Origin: Candidula unifasciata
Lineage: Eukaryota > Mollusca > Gastropoda > Stylommatophora > Geomitridae
Length of the DNA stretch: 64,000 nucleotides
Reading direction: 5' to 3'
NCBI GenBank assembly: GCA_905116865.2
Contig: CAJHNH020001092.1
Coordinates: forward strand, 78,501 to 142,500
Numbering within the stretch: the stretch's first letter is position 1; each line of letters begins with the position of its first letter. This document shows positions 12,893-24,743 of this stretch, piece after piece. The notes under the pieces were generated by a model. It did no database searches. It was not told the DNA's origin and saw only the letters and a program-made list of their open reading frames with translations. The translations under genes were made by a program, and so were the position numbers.

Positions 12893-13122
12893 TTAGTTGC
12901 GTATCCTTTACAGGGCGTTGCAGAACCAACCCCAGCAGCCCCTGGCTGTTGTGTTGTTTCACTAGGCAAATTCACGTCCAGTAGTTTGACATTTGTATCT
13001 GAACGGTCGGCCCCCTGATGCCACTGTCGAAACCAATGCAAGGCGCATGGCCCGCAGCTGGGATCGAACCCGACACCCCGGCATTACGAAGCGTTCGCAT
13101 CGCCTTAGCCACAAAGCTGACT
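12893..13122 (-). mobile_element. SINE family A, copy 2
   Basis: Full-length copy with a B box (GGTTCGATCCC on the minus strand). The flanks TCAGTAGCTAC (from 12877) and TCAGTAACTAC (from 13122) look like a target duplication with one mismatch. It inserted next to the right end of the Tc1-like element. Confidence 0.9.
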
Positions 13123-13153
13123 CAGTAACTACACGTTTCTTTTTTCGTGTGTG

Positions 13154-13156
<3 letters not shown>

Positions 13157-13243
<87 letters not shown>
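13157..13243. repeat. (GA)n microsatellite
   Basis: About 43 uninterrupted GA dinucleotides. Confidence 0.98.
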
Positions 13244-13246
<3 letters not shown>

Positions 13247-13615
13247 AGTATACATTAATCGGGTTTTGTCAATATCGGTTCTATCCACCGACATCGTCTT
13301 TCCCTCGCGTCTTGATTCGTAGCTCTCTGCAACCTTCGCATTTGTGATTCACCAGCACGAGGAGCCAACAGAAGATTATCACAGTTCAATGAGAGTGGGA
13401 GCAGCAGACAGTGACCAGGGTCATCTGGCCGACACTGAAGAGAAAGACGAACTGACTGATACTCAGGCAGCTACTGGTACCTCTGGTACAAGAACTCCGC
13501 GCTGGCTGCTGAAGACGGGGGATCAGTGCTTACGGAATGGTCTTATTTTATATGATACGGGTTCTTCACCCAACTCAATCAATTCAAATTTTGATACGTC
13601 ACTTTGTAAGTTCAG
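13244..13615. other. No supported gene
   Basis: A plus-strand frame at 13344-13706 has an acidic, non-repetitive start (EEKDELTDTQAATGTSG). It has no recognised domain and runs into a SINE, so I do not call it a gene. Confidence 0.4.
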
Positions 13616-13808
13616 AAGCCACCATGGTATAGCGGCTAGATACTCGCCTGTGAATCCGAAGGTCATGGGTTCAAATCCAAACGGAGCCGGAATTTTTTTT
13701 CCCTAATGACCTTGGCTCTAACGTCCACCCGGACTTAAATGAAAACCAGGTACGGTTCTAGAAAGTAAATGCGGCCGGCATAAGGTTAAACGAACTGTTC
13801 AGAAAACA
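13616..13808 (+). mobile_element. SINE family B (tRNA-derived), copy 1
   Basis: The head CCATGGTATAGCGGCTAGAT and the B box GGTTCAAATCC are tRNA-like. A shared core follows: GACCTTGGCTCTAACG, ACCAGGTACGGTTCTAGAAA and GTAAATGCGGCCGGC. The same core is found at 22011, 30117, 32728, 34350, 35524, 47816 and 50090. Confidence 0.78.
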
Positions 13809-14039
13809 ATGGCAAACTCAACACCATCTTCGTGGTCACATAACACCGCTGTCACTGTGTTACCAACTGTTGCTGACTGTCTGATCAGGCCCCATCCCTC
13901 TCTGTCGTCAGTTGCACTGCACTTAATGTTTGCAGGTCTGAGGACCAAAATGTTTGCAGGTCTGAGGACCAACCAGTCAGTTACATTTCATGTGAAAGCT
14001 ATTCTCAGCCTGCCTCTTACCGACGGGGAGGATTTTGCC

Positions 14040-14242
14040 CGGCTGGCTAGCGTAGTTGGTTAAAGCTGACTTCGCGGAGACCGGGTGACGAACTTCTTGT
14101 GGTCAAGTAGGCAGAAAAGCCATATTTCTCCCAGATTTATGGTACCTATCTGGGAATCAAGACCGAAGGGTTGCGATATACATAGTATCGAGCCAAAGGG
14201 TTAATAACTCGTGGTTTCTGAATTAAAAAAAAAAAAAAAAAA
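14040..14242 (+). mobile_element. Possible tRNA-derived SINE with poly-A tail
   Basis: GGCTGGCTAGCGTAGTTGG resembles a Pol III A box. The body ends in an 18-nt poly-A (14225-14242). The B box is weak, and no second copy was seen in the window. Confidence 0.45.
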
Positions 14243-15059
14243 CCAGTACTAAACTGAAGAAGAGGCGGACAAACTATTGAACGTAAAAACAGTAAAATTA
14301 ATAATTATGTACGGGCCGCAAATGTTTTAAATATCACAACGGTCCTTTGGCAGAAAAAAAAAAAAATATATATATAAAAGATTCCCCACTTTTGGTCCAA
14401 AAAAAAAACTGCACGCGAGGCGTCTTCAAGCTTTTCTCATTACTCTTATAAGCCCAAGAGATCCAACCGGTTATTTCCTAAATGACCAAGACAAATCTAA
14501 CAAACGGGTCTCATTCATTTCAAAACTGATATTCTTACGATTTCAATTATATCAACGTTCACGGTTTGAAAAGATAGAAACTCGCTCGTGTAAAAAACCA
14601 GCGACTCGGCGGTTCGCTCGGAAGCGGGCCAAACCTACCGATACATTATTAGTTCAAGTTGGATCGATCTGGGCATGGTTTGTTCCGAAGCAGCTGCGTA
14701 GAATTTCTGCTCACATGTGTTTTCAGTTACCAGTCTACGGCTTGCAAGAAAGGCACGGGCAACGGCTGGAAAACGAGTAGCAGACTTGGGCATTCTACGA
14801 GCGTGGGGGAATCTTTCGGGGTAGAGAAAAGGTGTGAGAGTGCAAAGATGTTTCGGAAGCGGTAACGATATGAAATGTCGTCGGTAGTTGTAGAAAAAAA
14901 AAAAAAAACGTTTTAAGTAAACTTAAATATTTACATTATGATTTTTAAAGACGCGAAAATACTCAGAGAGATATAGTTATAGGCAGAATCATTACGACAT
15001 TAGTACCGCTACCAGGAGGGGGGAAAAGTTGGAGGGGGGGGGGGGGAGAGATGGAGGGC
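14243..15059. other. No gene seen
   Basis: Several short poly-A runs (near 14357, 14400 and 14893) and a poly-G tract (15033-15046). No recognised element. Confidence 0.5.
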
Positions 15060-15625
15060 TTAGTAGTAGTAGAAGTAGACGAAGAATGAGAAGAAGAAGG
15101 CGAAAAAGAAAAAGGCGAAGATGAAGAAGAAGCAGAAGAAGAAATTGAAGAAGAAGCAGGTGAAGAAGAAGAAGAAGAAGAAGAAGCAGAAAAAGAAGAA
15201 GATGCAGAAAAAGAAGAAGAGAAAGAAAAAGAAGAAGAAGAAGAAGAAGAAGAAGAAGAAGAAGAAGAAGAAGAAGAAGAAGAAGAAGAAGAAGAAGAAG
15301 AAGAAGAAGAAGAAGAAGAAGAAGAAGAAGAAGAAGAAGAAGAAGAAGCAGAAGAAGGAGAAGAAGAAGAAGAAGAAGAAGAAGAAGAAGAAGAAGAAGA
15401 AGAAGAAGAAGAAGAAGAACAACAACAACAACAACAACAACAACAAAAGGAACAGAAGAAAAAGCAGAAGCAGCAGCAGAAGAAGAAGAAGCAGAAAAAG
15501 AAGAAGATGCAGAAAAAGAAGAAGAAGAAGCAGAAAAAGAAGAAAATGCAGAAAAAGAAGAAGATGCAGAAAAAGAAGAAGAAGCAGAAGAAGAAGAAGA
15601 ATAAGAAGAAGAAGAAGAAGATAAT
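15060..15625. repeat. (GAA)n compound array with (AAC)n
   Basis: An interrupted AAG array (GCA, GAT and AAA variants) surrounds a pure core of about 60 triplets, an AAC run (15418-15446) and a second interrupted AAG part. The frames over it are poly-Lys and poly-Phe artefacts. Confidence 0.97.
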
Positions 15626-15697
15626 TAGTACTGTATGGGATGTAGAAAAGATGGGGAGGGGGGGGGGGGATGCTACTTGCCTAAAATCAGTTGCTGG

Positions 15698-16008
15698 AAG
15701 GGCCGGATTTCGACTTGGTTAGGCCCCAAGCTATATAAAGCTATGAGGCCCCTGGGTTTTATATTACATCAACAACTCTCAGAAAAACTTTAAAATTTAT
15801 GCGCCTTTCAAAAACACGGACGGTGGAAATATATTGTTTCATTTGTAGTAAACGGGATAATAAAGACATTGTCTGCAAATGCACGTACATTTTACTATTT
15901 TATAAATTTAAAGGCTCTATAGAAAAAAAACTTTAAATAATGTGCTGAGGCCCCTGCAGACTGAGGCCCCAAACCAGCTTACTTAGCTTAGGTCTTAATC
16001 CAGCACTG
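15698..16008. mobile_element. Short non-autonomous hAT element with perfect 8-bp target duplication
   Basis: The left end AAGGGCCGGATTTCGACTT and the inverted right end CAGTGCTGGATTAAGACC are imperfect inverted repeats of the CAGGGCCGGATTT type common in hAT elements. Both continue into GGGGCC-rich subterminal sequence. The exact 8-bp direct repeat GTTGCTGG flanks it at 15690-15697 and 16009-16016. At 311 bp with no coding content it is a MITE. Confidence 0.85.
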
Positions 16009-16024
16009 GTTGCTGGGCAACTTT

Positions 16025-16270
16025 TCGGGCTATGGTAAAGGTGAAAGGATCGACTTCACAGCACCAGATTTTTTCCCATGTGGCTCAGTCTCTCTCCGCT
16101 GAGCCACTAGTTGCCTGCCGAAAGCGTCGCACACAGCACGACCTCTGTAGATCCGGCAACGATCCCCATGGATCTCGGTAACAACGGTACTCGTGAAATG
16201 AAGAGCGCCGCTGTGAAACGAACCCACGACCTTCAGAGTGCGAGGCAAACAGATTGACCACTTCGCCAAG
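16025..16270 (-). mobile_element. Possible tRNA-derived SINE, single copy
   Basis: The minus strand begins GTCTCCTTGGCGAAGTGG (A-box-like TGGCGAAGTGG) and has GGTCGTGGGTTCGTTTC at B-box distance. The body runs to about 16025. No other copy in the window. Confidence 0.5.
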
Positions 16271-16414
16271 GAGACCCCCCGGGCAACTCTTCAGGCAAAT
16301 TCAACAGCACAACAAACAAAGGCCACTGCATCTGACCAACAGAGGGGCAGGGACAGCACAGAGAGACAACATATTTCCACGGTTTCGTTACAAATAAGGA
16401 TCAGTCCCTACCAG

Positions 16415-16665
16415 AGCATATTTAGTCAGCTGGTTATCTATCCCCTTGTGGGATGCAATTTGTCGTTATTTTGAAGCCCTACCATGGCTCTTGCCAGGGA
16501 CCGCAATATAGCCCGGCCATAAACATAACCTATTGGCTGAACGCGGTTTCCGGGACCTCTCCATGGGTGATCCTCATCCGCATGGTGGCACTTTGTATCA
16601 TCGGTTGTTGATCGCTTGTGTGATGATGTCCTAGTGGGGTCAAATGTCCTACTACTACTACGCCC
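16415..16665 (+). repeat. Dispersed repeat family D, copy 1
   Basis: About 240 bp shared with 29880-30116: TTTTGAAGCCCTACC, GCTCTTGCCAGGG, CGCAATATAGCC, TCCGCATGGTGGCACTTTG and ATCGCTTGTGTGATG. Both copies end in an (ACT)n-like tail. Class unknown; the simple tail suggests retroposition. Confidence 0.8.
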
Positions 16666-17399
16666 TGTGTGATGCTAACCAGATCATCTATCGACTGCTG
16701 ATCGATCGATACAAAATATGAGCCTAGCACAATATGCCTCATGTGCCAGTGTTGCGCTAATAACTGACATCACAGCATTCCGGAGATTTCCATACGCGCC
16801 CGATCCTCATCTTCATCGAAGACGTGACAATGGCACAACAGGACTTTTAACCATTTACGGTTCTGGTTTTTTTAAACAAAAGGGAGGTAATCAAAGCGTG
16901 GCCAATGAATTTAATAACGAATGACAACGTCTGAAGTGACTATACAAATAATCTCCCCTGACTGCGCCCCTCTCCCAGCCCAGTCTAGGACGACCTCCCT
17001 TTACTTGCAAGGCACGGTCCCGATTTCCAAGAGAAAAGTGAAGATATTACCGCCAGCACCGCTGCTAGAAGCGGCTGGGGAAATGTGCAGACCAGATGGG
17101 CAAGTAATCAGAACAAGATTGGTGAGAAAAACAGGACCAGCCTCTTGTTGGGGATGTGTGGAGTGGAGGCACGGGGGGAAGGTGGCTGGCAATGGGAGAA
17201 ACGTGTATGTGAGAGAGAGTATGGGTGATTATGTGCAGGTGTGAGCTCGCGCTTGTGTTATGGGATGGGGTGGGAGGAAGAGGAGGAGGAGGGGTTTAAT
17301 ATAAGAGTGCCCGCCGCCACCACAAAACAGGAGGAATGGTTCGCAAACTCTTCGAACAGAGTATGGGTTCTGGAATCCCCTTGAGGGGGAGGGGGGGGG
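16666..17399. other. No gene seen
   Basis: The frames of 60-110 residues have no recognisable domain. A G-rich block lies at 17379-17401. Confidence 0.45.
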
Positions 17400-17615
17400 A
17401 GAGGGATAGACCCACGCCCACCATAACAAGCATGTCTTACAAAAAAGGGTCTCCTTTGAAGTCGAAGTGCATTTACCTGAGAGGCAATGAAGTCTGTGTA
17501 AAATATGTCAGATCTGTAAAACGGACGTGCACGTAAAAGTGATGCCCTAGAACAAGATTACAGTCCAGAAGTGGACGAATAACCAGAACTTTCTGCCGGA
17601 GTTTACAGCCAAAGA
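17400..17615 (+). repeat. Short dispersed repeat family C, copy ending in (GAA)n
   Basis: Shares TAGACCCAC, AGTGCATTTACCTGAGAGGC, CTGTAAAACGGACGTGCACG, AGTCCAGAAGTGGACGAATA and GAGTTTACAGCC with the copies at 2430, 34015 and 34715. The last matched base runs directly into the GAA array. Confidence 0.78.
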
Positions 17616-18160
17616 AGAAAAAGAAGAAGAAGAAGAAGAAGAAGAAGAAGAAGAAGAAGAAGAAGAAGAAGAAGAAGAAGAAGAGGAAAATGAAGCAGAA
17701 GAAGAAGAAGAAGAAGAAGAAGAAGAAGAAGAAGAAGAAGAAGAAGAAGAAGAAGAAGAAAAAAAAAGAAAGAAAGAAAGAAGAAGCAGAATAAGAAAGA
17801 AAAAGAAATCAGAAGGAGAAGAAGAAGCAGAAGAAGAAAGAAAAAGAAATCAGGAGGAGGAGGAGAAGGAGAAGGATGAGGAGGTGGAGGAGGAGGAGGA
17901 GGAGGAGGAGGAGAAGAAGAAGAAGAAGAAGAAGAAGAAGAAGAAGAAGAAGAAGAAGAAGAAGAAGAAGCAGAAGAAGAAGAAGAAGAAGAAGAAGCAG
18001 AAGCAGAAGCAGAAGCAGAAGAAGAAGAAGAAGAAGAAGAAGAAGAAGAAGAAGAAGAAGAAGAAGAAGAAGACGACGACGATGACGAAGAAGAAGAAGA
18101 AGCAGAAGCAGAAGCAGAAGAAGAAGAAGAAGAAGAAGAAGAAGAAGAAGAAGAAGAAGA
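17616..18160. repeat. (GAA)n compound array
   Basis: Several pure AAG blocks are separated by GCA, GGA and GACGAC variants. It forms the 3' continuation of the family C copy before it. Confidence 0.97.
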
Positions 18161-18262
18161 TTGAGAAACCTTTAAGTCAGTGTCAATTAAGATGACTGCC
18201 CCAGAAAAGAAGCAACAAATGTTCCCAATACGGAACTGCTAAGTCACAACGCGAGGCACATG

Positions 18263-20599
18263 CAGTGTTGCCACTTTTCTTTGACAAAAAATATCCAAAA
18301 CAGTGTCAAAAAATATCTAAAAAGATCTAAATCTGCGTGGAAAAGATCTAGAAAAAACATCCAAATTGAAAAAGTCAAAAATAACATAGTTTTAGTTAGG
18401 ACTTACCCTACATAATCATGTCCTCACCTTCACTGATGTCTGCCTCACAAGATCCACGGGATAAACTTAGCTTGGATAATGAAGTTGAAGCTTCAGATCT
18501 AAAATGACCCTGGTATGCTTTAGCTGTTTAAATTTCTTTATAAGTGGAACAGTAGGCTTATTTCTCTAGTCTCATCAGGCCGAATTTTAATGGCACGATA
18601 GCATTTAGAAGGTCAAATTTCATCCTGTTTCTTAGGTTAGATTTGATATAATTCCTAGCACTGAAAACTCTTTCTACGTCAGCATTTGAGTGGGGTAGTA
18701 TCATGGCAGACATGGCACTTTAAAGAGCTTACAGAATGGACTGTTTGATAAGGCATCTTTAAATTGTCTCACTTCACTCCAAAACGCTTTAGTTTCTATT
18801 TTGTTTGTCCATTCAGCTAACTTTATTTTGGTTAACTGATGTTCTGCTTCCGCGACACTATTATCAGTAGCCTCTAAAAATTTCATAACTTTACAATATT
18901 TAGGTATGTCCTTTATTGGCTGAAGTATGTTGCTCACAGAAAAAAGTGAAATATTTGTCAAAACATCTGGATTTTCAGGAAGTCTCTGCTTCAATTGCTT
19001 CAGTAATGAGATAAGGAAATCTTGACAGCGTTTTCCTAAGTTGTTCTCTTCCTTCTCTGTTAACAGTCCTTTTGTTTTTAAACCATCAATTTTTGATTCG
19101 ATTTAATATCCAAGATGTGGCTTAGGAGCCAAATAGCTCTCTATAGTGCAAGTGAGCAAATCAGCTTTAGAAGTTGGCAACACCAGTCTTTTTACCGAGT
19201 GAAATAGCAAGGTGAGATCATCAAGTAATTTAACTTTATCAACAAGTTTAGATTCGAACAGTTTATTAACTTTTTGCACTTCCATTAAAATAGGTTATAA
19301 AAAGAGAATGAATGACACATTTTTTTCATCACTGTACATTCCATATAGTATTTCAGCTGTGTAGCAATTTTCACTTTGTCTTGTTATTTCAAAGTGTGTC
19401 TTCAACTTCAGCCATTGCTTCATAATTCTTTCAACAGCTGGTTAAATTGATAACCATCTAGTTTTGCAATCTGACAGAATTTTCGGTGGTGTGAAACCAT
19501 CATTAAAGGCTGTATATAATGTACTGTATTGCTGTTGTCTGACAAATGATTTGGAAAACCAGTAAAGTGTTTCAGCAATAAGGTATTCCAAATTCCTTGG
19601 TAAATATTTAGATGAAGCATGTGATAATGCTAGTTGCAATGAATGACGCATACATTTTTTAAGTATTAACGATGGGTTAGCTTCCTTCAACTTGGCATAA
19701 ACGCCAGTGTTTATACCAACCATCACTGAGGCATTATCAGCACCAATTACAGCCAAATTCTTCAAGCCTAACTGTTTGCTGACTAAAAGGTCCTTCAGTT
19801 CCTAAACTATACTTTCTACATCACACTTTTCAAATTGAACTAGTGCAAGATTGTTTTTACAAATCGATCCAATGGTCACAGTTTGAAATTGCACAGTGAC
19901 AAATTAAAAACATTGCGACTGATACTTCAACTTTTGATGATTCATTTATCAGTATAGTTCTGAAAACAAATGTCAGCGGTTTAATATCTTTAAATGAAAC
20001 TGCAGTTTTATGCTTTTTTAGTCTCTGCATGACTCTTTGAGTTTTGTATTTTCGCTTTAATTTCACACTTGCAGTACTTAGAACAAGCTTTGGTCATATC
20101 CCCAATTTTTAATTTGGTCATCATGCAACCACCCTTTCCAAATTTTTTGCTCATACTTTACTTTTGGCATGTTGAAAGGTTTTTTCAAAGTGAAAGCCAC
20201 ATAAGAAGGTGAGCAATTATTTGTTTTTTAAATAACATGAAAAGAAACGCAAAGTCAGCACAATGAGGATACGGTTGAAACAAAGTTAGTATGATTTACG
20301 CTCGGTTTTATTAATCAATACCGGGGCTGCCAGATATTTGTGCGTTGACCCCAGAGAGTTCAAAATTCAAGTAATGGCAGTTGTCACAATGTACGTGCCA
20401 GACCAAAACAAAAATATTGTAGTAAATATTTTACACAGTAAATATTAAATTGACAATGAAAGAAAAAAATCTATAAAATATCTAACTCCATATGAAAAGT
20501 ATCTAGAAAATTATTTACGATCTAAACGTCAAAAACAGTATCTAAAGGCAATGAAAAAGATCTAAATTTAGATATAAAAGATCCAAAGTGGCAACACTG
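18263..20599 (-). mobile_element. Complete hAT transposon, transposase broken
   Basis: The first 15 bases, CAGTGTTGCCACTTT, are an exact inverted repeat of the last 15 (20585-20599). An exact 8-bp direct repeat, GGCACATG, flanks it at 18255-18262 and 20600-20607. The 2337-bp interior carries a decayed hAT transposase on the minus strand. Intact ends and target duplication set the limits to the base. Confidence 0.97.
18558..20170 (-). pseudogene. hAT-family transposase pseudogene
   Basis: In order on the minus strand: a start MPKVKYEQKIWKGWL; a BED-like zinc finger remnant with Cys, Cys and His residues (KYCKCEIKAK, then SHAETKKH); NESSKVEVSVAMFLICHCA; IGADNASVMVGINTGVYAKL (the catalytic-core region of DUF4371-like hAT transposases); RHSLQLALSHAS; RNLEYLIAETLYWFSKS; KTRWLSI; and the C-terminal dimerisation motif SNADVERVFSARNYIKSNLR near 18640-18700. 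At least three frameshifts and several in-frame stops (for example near 19801, 19440 and 19102) break it. The span of about 537 codons is near full length for the family. Confidence 0.93.
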
Positions 20600-20607
20600 G
20601 GCACATG

Positions 20608-21066
20608 TTGTGGGTAACTGGCAGCGCAGAAAAAGAGCAGACAACAAAAGGAAACAATCGCTGTTGGTACAAGTCTGGTGCCGATGTGTTCAGCTGGCCT
20701 CCTTCGCGATGTGGAGGAGATACACTTTTATTTGCTTGCGTTGTGCATTTGTGTGCACGGTATCGAGGGGTGGAGAGAACCTGAAAAGTTCAACGCAACG
20801 AGCCTGATGTCGAGAAAGAGGGGGGATAACACAAACGAGAGGTCATAGAAGAAGGCCCAAAGTATGCGGTAACAAACAATGAGGATTTTGCGGTAAAGGT
20901 CTAAAACAGGAACCATGACGTATTCTAAAAAGTAAAGTCGACATGGAGACAGGAACTAGAGACAGACATAACTTAAAAGAAAAAATAGTAGGATGAGCCT
21001 ACGTTTGACAGCAAGTGATGGGACGACTTAGCATAAGTGAGTTGAAGACCTATGATCCCGGAACAA
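20608..21066. other. No gene seen
   Basis: Unique sequence without a recognised exon or element. Confidence 0.5.
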
Positions 21067-21293
<227 letters not shown>

Positions 21294-22010
21294 CAGAAGA
21301 GGAAGTATAAGAAGACAGACGACTTACATTGGTACCAGGTAACATATAAATATTTCGTGAATGGCTAGCATAACCTTCATCTATGTGCCAAGTATGCGGG
21401 TGTTCGAGCCAACGAGCCTGCAGATTATCTTGCGGACAATGCGGTTCCTATGGCTGGACCGGTACTGGTTAGAAGCGGGCGTTATCAATATCACACGCAG
21501 TACATACCGCGAAGACGAGTTCGACAAAGGACATGACCCCGTATCCTTGTCTAGGCTGATGAACATGGAGATACAACCCAGGGCTGCAGGAAATGAACAT
21601 TTCACCAAGTTGACAAAATGTTTGACTCAATCAACAAAGAACAAGCGCCATCGGACACTTTAAGCCTATGGGACTTTCCAGGAGGAGATCGGATCACCCA
21701 TGGTTATGTCCGGAAAAGATACAAAACCGAACGAAAAGTATATTAGCAAGCTTTACAATATAACAAATACAAACAAAACGTGAACGTTGCGGATATGGAG
21801 CCTTCATCAGCACATGCAAATCAAACAATACTACACAAATACACAAAATCAATTAGCTGGTATCTCGAAGCTGCCGGGTCGATGGTTACTCAGCAGACTG
21901 CCTACACGCGTGGATGGATATGTCCGGTATGCTGTGATAATAATTATCACCTCTAATCAAACACTAAACGCAACTGCTCTTGTCGAAACGCAACCACGAA
22001 TAAACTAAAG
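21294..22010. other. No supported gene
   Basis: A 100-residue plus-strand frame at 21361-21663 is not low complexity but has no recognised domain or splice evidence. Confidence 0.4.
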
Positions 22011-22262
22011 GACCATTTTCCACGCCTTCAGGCGTATTAGGCATATAGGGCTAGACCTCTATTTTATAGACCAATCAGCACTTGGTGGGTGATGTGGTCC
22101 ACACTCGCCGGCCACCTTTACTTTCCAGGACTGCACCTGGTACCAACTCAAGGTTGGGTCAACCTGGGAGCCAAGGTCATTTTTATAGAAAGCACAGTTC
22201 CACCAGGATCTGAACTCACGTCCCTCCAATCCGCAGGCGAGCGTCTAGCCGCTCCCACCACA
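22011..22262 (-). mobile_element. SINE family B, copy 2
   Basis: Reverse orientation. It contains GGCCACCTTTACTTTCCAGG, CCTGGTACCAACTCAAGG and the 3' tail block GGCATATAGGGCTAGACC. The tRNA-like end lies near 22262. Confidence 0.78.
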
Positions 22263-22647
22263 TGTAAAGGACAAAAGAAACTGAACTTATACGAAAACCA
22301 ACAAGCATATCCCAAATGTGGCGTGCACATCATGTGCACAAGAGAGCGCGAGCGTGCTAAACCCTGCCCGATTACCCCCACATGCACATGTGCACGCCAT
22401 AGTTTGGCAATAAAGACTTGCTGCAGTACAGGGAAACAGAAATCTCGAATCTGGCTGGTAAGGCCACTGTTTAATTATGGCTTCTGTAACTCGTGGGCTA
22501 GCCGTGGAAACGGCTTTCTGGGCGTTGTACCGGCTGCTGAAATCACAATTCTCCAGCGCAAAACCTTTTTCTTTGTCGTCCTCTCCTCCTCCTCTTTTAT
22601 GTTCTAGCATAAACCTTTGGTTTAGCCCTTTACTACAAACCCTTCGG

Positions 22648-22806
22648 GGGAGAGGGCTGCGTGGTCTCGAGGCATGCCGTCTGCCTCGAGTGTTGGAGGT
22701 CCCGGGGTCGGCTGTGATTTTCTTCTTGACATGGACTTCTAGTAATTTGCCCTGGTCTCTCGGTAATAAGATCGGAGGCCCGTGTGTATTGTTGCGCACG
22801 TAAAAA
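22648..22806 (+). mobile_element. tRNA-derived SINE of a different type
   Basis: The head GGGCTGCGTGGTCTCGAGGC and the B-box-like GGTCCCGGGGTC are at tRNA spacing. The body ends GTATTGTTGCGCACGTAAAA. One copy in the window. Confidence 0.6.
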
Positions 22807-23364
22807 GGTCTTTAAAAGTTTGAAAACATAAAAGAGTAACCTAATGGCGCTGTCCGGGAAAAATTTAGAGTTCCTAAAGTATTTTCAAAATCTCCACCGG
22901 TGCTACGGAGTTCGTGCATTGTGCTGAGATTCTTCGGACTCAGGCTTGAGTCAGAAGTAGAATGGAACAGTTATGGGTTACTACTGTTGTACCATGATGT
23001 TGATCCGTCGTCTAAACCTAAAAAAAAATGGGGGTGGGGGGGGGGGGGGTGTCCTTATGAAGCAGTCACATTCAAGCTAATATGAACCAAATGGAGATCT
23101 GCTGCCGGGGGGACAGGCGCGGAAAGAATGGAATTCCAGATGGCTTCGGTTGTGAATGACCTTCCCGGCAACAGCTAAAACACATGTTGGCCAGGATGCC
23201 AGGAGCTAGCAGAACTCTGGTCTTAATATTGTTCAAGCTGCGGCGTTGATCCACCACTGCGACTGTGCTCGTGTGCGTGTCTGCTTCATCATGATCACGT
23301 GTCTTGCCGACTGGCGATCTTCAGCAGAATGCATTTATTTATGTGCTGTGTCGGTGAGCTTGTG
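22807..23364. other. No gene seen
   Basis: A poly-G run lies at 23034-23049. The phrase CTACGGAGTTCGTG at about 22904 also occurs near 5449, so a dispersed repeat may be present. Confidence 0.4.
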
Positions 23365-24563
23365 TGAACTACCCATCTTTTCAGAAGCGTGAACTACCCA
23401 TCTTGTCCCCAAAGCGTGAACTACCCATCTTGTTCCCGAAACGTGAACTATGCATCTTTCCCGAAGCGTGAACTACCCATCTTGTCCCCGAAGCGTGAAC
23501 TACCCATCTTGTCCCCGAAGCGTGAACTACCCATCTTTTTCCCGAAGCGTGAACCATCCATCTTGTCCCCAAAGCGTGAACTACCCATCTTTTTCCCGAA
23601 GCGTGAACTATCCATCTTTTTCCCGAAGCGTGAACTACCCATCTTGTCCCCGAAGCGTGAACTACCCATCTTTCCCGAAGCGTGAACTACCCATCTTTCC
23701 CGAAGCGTGAACTACCCATCTTGTCACCTAAGCGTGAACTACCCATCTTGTCACCTAAGCGTGAACTACCCATCTTGTCACCTAAGCGTGAACTACCCAT
23801 CTTGTCACCTAAGCGTGAACTACCCATCTTGTCACAAAAGCGTGAACTTCCCATCTTGTCACCTAAGCGTGAACTTCCCATCTTGTTCCCAAAGCGTGAA
23901 CTTCACATCTTGTCCCCGAAGCGCGAACTATCCATCTTGTCACCTAAGCGTGAACTTCCCATCCTGTCATCTAGCGGTAGCTACTCATCTTGCGTTAACT
24001 ACCCATCTTGTCACCAAAGCGTGAACTACACATCTTGTGACCTAAGCGTGAACTTCCCATCCTGTCCCCTAGCGTGAACTTCCCATCTTGTCACCGAAGC
24101 GTGAACTACCCACCTTGTCACCTAAGCGTTAACACTACCCATCTTGTCCCCGAAGTGTGAACTACCCATCTTGTCACTTAAGCATGAACTACCCATCTTG
24201 TCATTAAACGTGACCTTCCCATCTTGTCCCCGAGGCGTGAACTTCCCATTTTGTCACCGAAGCGTGAACTTCCCATCTTGTCCCTGAAGCGTGAACTTCC
24301 CATCTTGTCCCCGTAGCGAAAACTACCCATCTTGTCACCAAAGCGTGAACTACCTATCTTGTCCCCGAAGCGCGAACTATCCATCTTGTCACCGAAGCGC
24401 GAAGTATCCATCTCGTCACCGAAGCGAAAACTACCCATCTTGTCACCGTGGCGAAAACTACCCATCTTGTCACCGAAGCGTGAATTACCCATCTTGTCAC
24501 CGAAGCGTGAGCTACCCATCTTGTCCCCGAAGCGTGAACTTCCCATCTTGTCACCGAAGCTGC
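23365..24563. repeat. Minisatellite, unit 27 bp
   Basis: About 44 units built on GCGTGAACTACCCATCTTGT plus a variable 7 bp (CCCCGAA, CACCTAA, TCCCGAA, CACCGAA). Because 27 is a multiple of three, frames stay open on both strands with a nine-residue period (for example MGSSRFGDK on the minus strand). There is no start context or domain, so I do not call a protein. Confidence 0.97.
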
Positions 24564-24743
24564 ACTGAGGGCCTACTACAGAGAGAGAGACATAAGATTG
24601 CAGACAATACTGACAATACTCCAACTGCTTCCATCTGATGACCACCAGAAGTTGACAGACAATGCCCGCAAAGCCCCAACTGTTTCTCGTAAAGTAGGGC
24701 GGTTTACAAACATCCTTAAAGCCTTATATGCTTCCTTCTAAAG

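Noticed and set aside
13617..13690. Functional tRNA gene
   Set aside because: A and B boxes are present, but there is no paired acceptor stem and the sequence continues into the SINE B core.
13344..13706. 120-residue plus-strand frame with acidic start
   Set aside because: No recognised domain, and its C-terminal third is SINE family B sequence.
21361..21663. 100-residue plus-strand frame
   Set aside because: No domain, homologue or splice support could be recognised.
22287..22799. 170-residue minus-strand frame
   Set aside because: Runs through two SINEs in reverse; composition reflects tRNA-like sequence.
23365..24645. MGSSRFGDK repeat protein
   Set aside because: 27-bp minisatellite; open in several frames on both strands with no start context or conserved flank.
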